From the NCBI GenBank assembly GCA_937901285.1, contig CALCHI010000382.1, positions 1 to 28,856 on the forward strand: 28,856 nucleotides of DNA. Reading direction: 5' to 3'. Each line of letters starts with the position of its first letter. The stretch's first letter is position 1. This document shows, piece after piece, positions 7,803 through 13,849 of the stretch. The notes beneath the pieces are model-generated. The model was given only the letters and a program-made list of their open reading frames with translations, was not told where the DNA came from and did not search any database. Origin of the DNA: UBA8437 sp003445035 (lineage in GTDB: Bacteria > Planctomycetota > Planctomycetia > Planctomycetales > Planctomycetaceae). Position numbers and translations under genes: made by a program.

Positions 7803-10510
7803 TCGACGAAAACGAATTCATTGAGGTTGAAGATCAGTCGACAGGTATTGGGTAACCCGTGTCGACGGGCGTAGTTGGTCAGCAGGCGGACCTCGTCGTC
7901 GGCCGGAGGCCGTGAAAGCGCCAGGGTGACAGCCAGTCTCACCTGGTCGGCCAGGCGGGGTGTCTCGGTGGAAACCCGATGGGCGAAATGGCTGGACATG
8001 GTGGTCATGAAATTGTTGTTGAGCATCGCCAGAGCCTGGAGAGGCGAAATGGTCTCGTCACGCCGGGCCACCATCCGTGAGGGATCTGCACAGTCAAGCA
8101 CGGTCATGAAAGGCTGTTGCTGGCTGCGGACCAGGAAACGGTAGACACTTCGTCGATGGGAGCGGGGATCGTTGTGGTCGTGCTTGTGGTATTGGTAGTG
8201 AGGTGAGTGTTGCGGCTTCTCGATGACAAAGTCCTGGAAGCCGGGGCCGTACATGCGTCCATCGAGCCGGCCAGCAACGGCAAGCACCGAGTCGCGGACC
8301 ACCTCGGCCTCGATTCTCCGTCGGTTCATTCGCCAGAGGAGGCGGTTGTCGTCATCGATTTCGGAGGCGGCGGGGCGGTGTGAAGAGGCCTGTTGGTAGG
8401 CGGCGCTGAGAAGGATCTGGCGGTGGAGATCCTTAAGCGATCCGTCGCCGTCACGCAGTCTGGCGGCGAGCCAGTCGAGCAGTTCGGGGTGCGATGGCTC
8501 TTCGCCCATACGGCCGAAGTCGTTGGGGGTGGCCACGAGGGGCTGGCCGAAATGGAACTGCCAGATTCGGTTTGCCATCGAACGCCAGGTCAGCGGGTTG
8601 CGGCGATCGATCAGCCACCTGGCGAGCGCGACTCTTCGGTCCCCTTCTCGATGGTTGGCCGGCAGCCGGAAACGCGTGGGAAGGTCGCCACCCACAGCGA
8701 CCGTGCCGGGTTCCATCAACTTGCCTTTGCGGCGGATATCGCCACGGGCCAGCAGATGAATGGGACGCGGACGCCCCTTCTGGTGGCCTGTCCCACGAAA
8801 GGCGCCCGTGCCGGTGTGCACCGTGCCAGCGTAGACCATGGCGGGTTTGGGGAGGGCGGCCACCTGCGAGGCGATCCGAGACAGTTGCCGCTGGATTGCC
8901 TGGCGACGGGCCCGCAATTCCGGTGTGAGTAGCTCTTTCCGGAGTTTCGTCCATGTTCGATTGAGTTCCACGGCCCGGGCGAGAATGGCGGAATTTACTG
9001 TCACGCGATCGTAGTGGCCGTCGACCAGGTTGCGGCGAGTCCAGCGAACCGGAGCTTCGATTGAGTCGAGAGACGTGACGGCACGGCCAAGAGCCACGTT
9101 GCCGCCCTGGGGGTCCACGGCGGCCAGTTCGGCCAGGGCGAAGATGAAATCGTTCTGTCGCGGGGCCAGGCGGGTGGCGGTGACGCGGATGTAGCGGGCC
9201 GCTTGTCCTTTGGCCGGGACGGAAAATGGCCGAGTGCCGGGGTTGGGGAAATCGGCGGTGGTGTGGTCCAGCAGCGCGGTGACACCCTTGGTGAACGTGG
9301 GGTCGTTGGAGATCTCGATCCGAAACCGTGACGGGAAGCCGAACCCGGCTCCAATGTTGTTGAAGTCGTCGTGACAGCCGACGATCAGGATGTGAGCCAG
9401 TTTGTGAGGGCGGCCCAGGTCGACCTGCACCCACTTCAGGAGGTCGGGTGAGGCCACGATGGCGCTGTGGTAGCCGTAGGCCGGGAGTCGTGTGCGGCTG
9501 CGGCCCAGGCGGTCAAGTTCGTCTCGAACGCGTTTCAGCCGCAGGCCACCTCGTGCGGCCAGGTCCTTTTGCAGGTTGGCCAGTCGCTGCTCGGCCCGGC
9601 GGTGCTCCCGGTCCAGCACGGCGCGGCGAGCCGCCGTGTTCGGGTCGGGATTGTACGGTCGGTCGGCTCGATCTATCGCGGAAAATACCGCCTGAAGGCT
9701 GTAGTAATCTTCCATCGAGACGTCATCGAATTTGTGGTCGTGACAGCGGGCACACTGGACCGTCAGGCTGGTGAAGGAGTTGAGCACGGTGCGGACCATG
9801 TCGTCCCGGTCAAGGTTGCGTGCGACCTGGCCGTCGATTTTTGTTTCGGGTACCTCGGCGTGGCCGATGTAGTCCCAGGGGCCGGCGGCCAGGAATCCCG
9901 TTGCCACCACGCCGTCGACAGTGGTGGGGAACAGAACATCGCCGGCAACCTGTTCAAGAACGAAACGGTCGAAGGGCTTGTCGCCATTGAAGGCCCGGAC
10001 CACGTAGTCGCGGTAGGGCCACGCGTTGGGGCGAAGTTTGTCCTTGTCGTATCCGTGTGTGTCGCCGTAGTGAGCTACGTCGAGCCAGTGCCGGGCCCAA
10101 CGTTCGCCGTAACGGGGGCTCTGCATCAATCGCTCCACCAGTCGCGGATAGGCCTCGTCCGACTGGTCGGAAAGAAAGGCGTTGACCTCGGCAGGGGTGG
10201 GCGGCAGGCCCGTCAGGTCGATGGTCACACGCCGCATAAGCGTGCGGCGATCGGCTGCGGTTGATGGGGTCAGGCCGTGACGCCGAAGAGTCCTGTAGAC
10301 GAAAGCGTCGATAGGTGTTCTCGCCCATGTGGAATCGACGTTCCGTGGGGCGGGAGGCGAAGTGAGTGGGCGGAGTGACCACCAGGTGGCGTCCGGCTCC
10401 TGTGGTGGGGCGGCAGGGACAGCAGATGCGATGCAGGCAATCGCAGCGCCAACGATGGTGGTCGTCAGACGCCGGAATACAGGGGTCGTCAGAGAGCGAA
10501 TGGCGGTCAT
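7799..10510 (-). CDS. DUF1549 / discoidin-like / DUF1553 protein without N-terminal heme domain
   Basis: A 903-residue protein, first gene of the four-gene run. A signal-peptide-like N-terminus (residues 11-33, ending ASAVPAAPP) leads directly into the DUF1549 part (WWSLRPLTSPPAP, then TPIDAFVYRTLRRHGL). The N-terminal planctomycete cytochrome domain is absent. DUF1549 carries CARCHDHKFDD (253-263). A middle segment (about 350-510, with WVQVDLGRPHKLAHILIVG and NVALGRAVTS) reads like a discoidin-type beta-sandwich. DUF1553 follows, with ANRIWQFHFGQPLV, NDFGRMGEEPSHPELLDWLA and, near the end, ISPLQALAMLNNNF. The role is unknown. The stop overlaps the start of the DUF1501 gene by 4 bases. A TAGAAT box lies only 6 bases upstream of the ATG, so the mRNA may be leaderless. 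Confidence 0.92.
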   Translation of the reverse strand: MTAIRSLTTPVFRRLTTTIVGAAIACIASAVPAAPPQEPDATWWSLRPLTSPPAPRNVDSTWARTPIDAFVYRTLRRHGLTPSTAADRRTLMRRVTIDLTGLPPTPAEVNAFLSDQSDEAYPRLVERLMQSPRYGERWARHWLDVAHYGDTHGYDKDKLRPNAWPYRDYVVRAFNGDKPFDRFVLEQVAGDVLFPTTVDGVVATGFLAAGPWDYIGHAEVPETKIDGQVARNLDRDDMVRTVLNSFTSLTVQCARCHDHKFDDVSMEDYYSLQAVFSAIDRADRPYNPDPNTAARRAVLDREHRRAEQRLANLQKDLAARGGLRLKRVRDELDRLGRSRTRLPAYGYHSAIVASPDLLKWVQVDLGRPHKLAHILIVGCHDDFNNIGAGFGFPSRFRIEISNDPTFTKGVTALLDHTTADFPNPGTRPFSVPAKGQAARYIRVTATRLAPRQNDFIFALAELAAVDPQGGNVALGRAVTSLDSIEAPVRWTRRNLVDGHYDRVTVNSAILARAVELNRTWTKLRKELLTPELRARRQAIQRQLSRIASQVAALPKPAMVYAGTVHTGTGAFRGTGHQKGRPRPIHLLARGDIRRKGKLMEPGTVAVGGDLPTRFRLPANHREGDRRVALARWLIDRRNPLTWRSMANRIWQFHFGQPLVATPNDFGRMGEEPSHPELLDWLAARLRDGDGSLKDLHRQILLSAAYQQASSHRPAASEIDDDNRLLWRMNRRRIEAEVVRDSVLAVAGRLDGRMYGPGFQDFVIEKPQHSPHYQYHKHDHNDPRSHRRSVYRFLVRSQQQPFMTVLDCADPSRMVARRDETISPLQALAMLNNNFMTTMSSHFAHRVSTETPRLADQVRLAVTLALSRPPADDEVRLLTNYARRHGLPNTCRLIFNLNEFVFVE

Positions 10511-10516
10511 GCTGCG

Positions 10517-10546
10517 ATTCTAGCAGCGCACTGCGAGAGTCACCAA
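10517..10546 (-). promoter_or_regulatory. Possible promoter of the DUF1549/DUF1501 four-gene run
   Basis: On the minus strand, TTGGTG (10541-10546, 3 of 6 to TTGACA) and TAGAAT (10517-10522, 5 of 6 to TATAAT) are separated by 18 bases. Only 6 bases separate the -10 box from the ATG at 10510, so transcription would start at or next to the start codon. The -35 match is weak, so this could be chance. Confidence 0.25.
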
Positions 10547-10575
10547 ATCCAAGAGTTGCAACCGGACAGAGAGAC

Positions 10576-10590
10576 CCCCGTGTGGCGGGG
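10576..10590. other. Small GC-rich hairpin in the divergent intergenic region
   Basis: CCCCG-TGTGG-CGGGG forms a 5-base stem with a 5-base loop between the two divergent operons. There is no T-run, so a terminator is unlikely. It could be a regulatory structure or chance in GC-rich DNA. Confidence 0.2.
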
Positions 10591-10621
10591 TGCTTGAACA
10601 CTAGTGGTCCGGCGTGGAAGA

Positions 10622-10638
10622 TGGAGGTGTTTCCTCCA
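10622..10638. other. Hairpin just upstream of the TIR gene start
   Basis: TGGAGG-TGTTT-CCTCCA forms a perfect 6-base stem with a 5-base loop, ending 17 bases before the ATG at 10656. The left arm contains a GGAGG sequence that looks like a ribosome-binding site but lies too far from that ATG. If transcribed, the stem would hide it. Whether this controls translation is inference only. Confidence 0.25.
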
Positions 10639-10655
10639 CGCAGCGTGGCTCGACG

Positions 10656-11858
10656 ATGGCGAATGAAGAACTGGTCGAGATCGTACGGCAGGGCCGAAAG
10701 GCTGTGGCGGCGTGGCGACGGAAGAACCCCGATGTGGTGGTTGATCTCGTTGACGCGGATCTCTCGGAGATTGACCTGGCGGGTGTGAATCTCCGTCGAA
10801 GCCAGATGGTTGGAGCGAAGCTGGCGCGGTCGCGGTTGACCGGTGGTAACTTCTCGGGCGCGGACCTGACACGGGCCGATTTGACGGGCGCCGAAGTCAG
10901 TCGAGTCAATTTTTCCGGGACACGGCTGTTTCGAGCGATGCTAAGCGAGATTCGCGGCGAGGGTGTCGATTTCGGGCGAGCGGTGTTGCAGGGCGCTGAT
11001 CTCTCCGCCGCGATACTCAGCGAGGCGAACTTTGTGGATGCCGAGTTGCAGGAGACCGACCTGGCGGGTGCCGAGTTACTGGGCGTCAATTTCGCGCACG
11101 CGAATCTCGATCATGCCAATTTTGAACGGGTCCGCTGTGGATGGTCGTCCTGGAACGACGTGGACCTGTCTCGCACAACGGGTCTCGAAACGATGGTCCA
11201 TCTCGGGCCCGGTTCGGTGAGCCTGGACACCCTGGAGCGATCCGAAACCCGGATTCCGACGGAATTTCTTCTGGGGAACGGAGTGGGGCAGGATTGGATC
11301 GAGAGATACGAGACACAGGAGGATCCGAGTGCCGCACAAGAGAGTTTCTTCATCGTCTACAGCGAGGAGGAAGAGCCCTTCGCCGGACGGTTGCACAACA
11401 CGCTACAGAAGCACGGTGTCCGTTGCTGGCTCGACCCGCGTCGTGGTGCCGAGGACAATGGTCTGACAGGCCATGTTGCGGCGCGGGGGTTTCGTGTTTG
11501 GGACCGTGTGCTGTTGTGTGCCACCCGCGCGTCGCTGTCGGCCGATTGGATGGATCCGTTGATCGAATCGGTGAAGCGGCGGGAGGAGGCGATCAAGCAG
11601 CACACCGGCAAGTCGGTGACACTGATGTGGCCGCTGAACCTCGACGGATTTCTCTTCAGTGGCAGTTGGACGCATTCGCAGGCAAACGAGGTGGCTGGTC
11701 GAACGCTGGCGGATTTCACCGGTTGGCGTAGAAACAAAACGAAGTTTCTCTCCGAATTGAAGACCCTGATCGACAGGCTGAAAGAGGAGCCGGGGGGGCG
11801 TGCGGCGAGGCGACCAGGCGGCTCTGGCCCGGCGAGCAAAGTGAAAGCAGAGAAATGA
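10656..11858 (+). CDS. Pentapeptide-repeat / TIR domain protein
   Basis: A 400-residue, probably cytoplasmic protein. After a short helix (1-30) come A(D/N)LxxxxL-type pentapeptide repeats at about residues 31-160 (for example FSGADLTRADLTGAE and LQGADLSAA), predicted to form a right-handed quadrilateral beta-helix. A linker with GLETMVHLGPGSVSLDTLER and IPTEFLLGNGV (about 176-210) matches the linker I recall from known pentapeptide-TIR proteins. The TIR domain spans about 230-376: FFIVYSEEEEPFAGRLHNTL, GVRCWLD, RVLLCATRASLSADW. The position four residues after W298, normally the NADase glutamate, reads Leu302 (WMDPL). ATG 10656 (MANEEL) is preferred over GTG 10614, but neither has a clear ribosome-binding site. 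The tail (378-400) is basic and disordered. The stop overlaps the start of the AAA+ gene (ATGA), so the two are translationally coupled. A defence or stress-signalling role is inference. Confidence 0.88.
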   Translation: MANEELVEIVRQGRKAVAAWRRKNPDVVVDLVDADLSEIDLAGVNLRRSQMVGAKLARSRLTGGNFSGADLTRADLTGAEVSRVNFSGTRLFRAMLSEIRGEGVDFGRAVLQGADLSAAILSEANFVDAELQETDLAGAELLGVNFAHANLDHANFERVRCGWSSWNDVDLSRTTGLETMVHLGPGSVSLDTLERSETRIPTEFLLGNGVGQDWIERYETQEDPSAAQESFFIVYSEEEEPFAGRLHNTLQKHGVRCWLDPRRGAEDNGLTGHVAARGFRVWDRVLLCATRASLSADWMDPLIESVKRREEAIKQHTGKSVTLMWPLNLDGFLFSGSWTHSQANEVAGRTLADFTGWRRNKTKFLSELKTLIDRLKEEPGGRAARRPGGSGPASKVKAEK

Positions 11859-13846
11859 CCACATCAGACGCCCTGGACACGCTTCGCTCACGCGTTCTCT
11901 CTCGCTACACCATGCTGTTTCTCAAGACCTGGGAGGAAGAGCGATGGGAGGCTGAGTTCTCCGAACTGGCCCTTGAGATCGAGCGGGGGCTGGTGACATG
12001 GTCGGCGACATCGGGCTGGCAGCCACCGATCTCCAATGGCAGTGTCCCCGGGGTGGCTTCGGAGTTTCTTGACGACATCGTTGCCTACCCGGCGGATCAC
12101 GTCTTTTTGCTCAAGGACTTTCATCCGTTTCTGGGTGACGCAGCCGTGGTTCGACGACTCAGGGACCTGGTCCCCACGTTGACCGAACAGGGGAAGACCC
12201 TGCTGTTTCTGGGGCCGGTGTGTGAGATTCCTGTGGAGTTGCAGACCGAGGCGGTGGCCATGGACCTGCCGTTGCCGGGGCTGGAGGAGATGCGCGAGCA
12301 ACTGGTCGAAGTGATGGCGGATCGGCGAAAACAGGAGGAGGCGATCCTGGAGATTGATGACGCCTCGGAAGAGCGACTTCTGAAGGCAGTGTTGGGACTG
12401 ACTGCCCGGGAAGGTCGCAAGGCGATGGCACGTGCGCTGTTGGGTCGGGATACCGTTGATGATGACGTCTTCCGACAGTTGGTCTCTGAAAAAAAACACC
12501 TGGTGCAAGGGTCGGACCTGCTGGAGTTCCACGATCTCGAGGAGGGGTTGATGGATGTCGGAGGCCTGGAAGGTCTCAAGGGGTGGATTCGGCAACGGGC
12601 TGACGCTTTCAGTACCCGGGCCCAGGAGCAGGGCGTGCCGACCCCCAAGGGGGTGTTCCTGCTCGGTGTGCAGGGGTGTGGGAAATCGCTCATCTCCCGG
12701 GCCATCGCCCAGTTGCTCAGCTTTCCGTTGGTCCGGCTGGACGTGTCCAACCTGTTGTCTGCCGATCAAGGCCAGTCAGAACAGAATATGCGGTACGTGT
12801 TGAACCTGGTGGAGACGATCGCGCCGGCGGTGCTGTGGATCGACGAGATCGACAAAGGGTTTGCCGGCAGCGGTGAGGACGTTCAGGAAACGACGATGAC
12901 GCGGCTGCTGGGCCGGTTCCTGACCTGGATGCAAGAGCATCGTTCGCAGGTCTTTGTGGTTGCCACGGCAAACTCCATTCACCGACTTCCGCCGGAAATG
13001 CTGAGGCGTGGGCGATTCGACGAGTTGTTCTTCGTCAACCTGCCGAACTTCCACGAACGGAAGCCGATCTTCGACATTCACCTGTCCAAGCGGGGCTGGA
13101 AGCCGGAGAAGTACGATGTGGAGGAACTGGCACGACAGACGGAGGGATACAGTGGAGCGGAGATCGAACAGATCGTCGTGACGGCGATGGTCGAGTGTTA
13201 CAACCAGCGGCGGGTGTTGACCCAGAAAGACCTGGAGAACTCGCGAGAGGAGACGGTGCCTCTGTCTGTGACCATGGAGGAGAAGATCTTTGAACTCCGC
13301 GAATGGGCTCGTGCTCGCTGTCGTCCGGCAACGCCGGACAGCCGGGTCGTGCAGATGCTCGAGGAGGAACAAGGGCACACCGAGGAGGTGACGTTCGAGG
13401 CGGATGTGGAGACGGAGGGCGAGGAGGAATGGCTGGCGCTGGCCGAGCACGGCCAGGTGCGAGCGGCATTGGTGGAATACGTGCGGAGGCGAAACGAGGT
13501 GACCTTCCGGCAATTGCTGGAGGACTTTTCTCCGTTCATCGAGACCGTGGGGGACCAGGGGCTGGCGTTGCGGGGGGACCGCAATGTCGTGCTCTGGTAT
13601 GGGATCCCACAAGAACTGGCCAGCACCCTGGCCAAGCTCGTGTCTGCCCGGAAGCTCTACCTGCATCCTGCTCCGGTCGAGCACCTGCGTCCCGAGATGG
13701 CTCCGGGCGAGTTGCCGATGCTGGATCGGCTTCCTGAGGAACGGGCCACGAGGCCGATGTGGTTGCCGGTGATGATCGGCGACGTTGCCCCCGAAGGAGG
13801 CGTCGGGCGGATGGGGCGTGTCGCGCGGATGGCTTTGAACCGCTGA
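11855..13846 (+). CDS. Ycf46-like AAA+ ATPase with C-terminal extension
   Basis: A 663-residue soluble ATPase. The N-terminal ~230 residues resemble the Ycf46 (cyanobacterial/plastid) AAA family: RYTMLFLKTWEEERWEAE (18-35), KTLLFLGPVCEIPVEL (114-129), LPLPGLEEMREQL. The AAA+ module runs from about 230 to 455. It has Walker A GVQGCGKS (271-278), Walker B VLWIDEID (326-333), sensor 1 ATAN (370-373), arginine finger RRGRFDE (384-390) and sensor 2 GYSGAEIEQ (431-439), so ATP binding and hydrolysis look intact. There is no HExxH, so it is not an FtsH protease. Residues ~485-663 form an extension I cannot assign. It is acidic near 502-526 and then shows a small fold-like region around EYVRRRNEVTFRQLLEDF. 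The gene is coupled to the upstream pentapeptide-TIR gene by a 4-base overlap, suggesting a shared complex. It converges on the protease gene with only 3 bases between stop codons. Confidence 0.88.
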   Translation: MTTSDALDTLRSRVLSRYTMLFLKTWEEERWEAEFSELALEIERGLVTWSATSGWQPPISNGSVPGVASEFLDDIVAYPADHVFLLKDFHPFLGDAAVVRRLRDLVPTLTEQGKTLLFLGPVCEIPVELQTEAVAMDLPLPGLEEMREQLVEVMADRRKQEEAILEIDDASEERLLKAVLGLTAREGRKAMARALLGRDTVDDDVFRQLVSEKKHLVQGSDLLEFHDLEEGLMDVGGLEGLKGWIRQRADAFSTRAQEQGVPTPKGVFLLGVQGCGKSLISRAIAQLLSFPLVRLDVSNLLSADQGQSEQNMRYVLNLVETIAPAVLWIDEIDKGFAGSGEDVQETTMTRLLGRFLTWMQEHRSQVFVVATANSIHRLPPEMLRRGRFDELFFVNLPNFHERKPIFDIHLSKRGWKPEKYDVEELARQTEGYSGAEIEQIVVTAMVECYNQRRVLTQKDLENSREETVPLSVTMEEKIFELREWARARCRPATPDSRVVQMLEEEQGHTEEVTFEADVETEGEEEWLALAEHGQVRAALVEYVRRRNEVTFRQLLEDFSPFIETVGDQGLALRGDRNVVLWYGIPQELASTLAKLVSARKLYLHPAPVEHLRPEMAPGELPMLDRLPEERATRPMWLPVMIGDVAPEGGVGRMGRVARMALNR

Positions 13847-13849
13847 GCT

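Noticed and set aside
11888..13684. Two long minus-strand frames opposite the AAA+ gene
   Set aside because: They are shadows of the ATPase, whose Walker, sensor and arginine-finger motifs are all in the plus-strand frame.
11855..13846. Call of FtsH-type membrane protease for the AAA+ gene
   Set aside because: There is no HExxH zinc site and no membrane segment. The N-terminal region and the GRFDE...GYSGAEIEQ layout fit Ycf46-like ATPases better.
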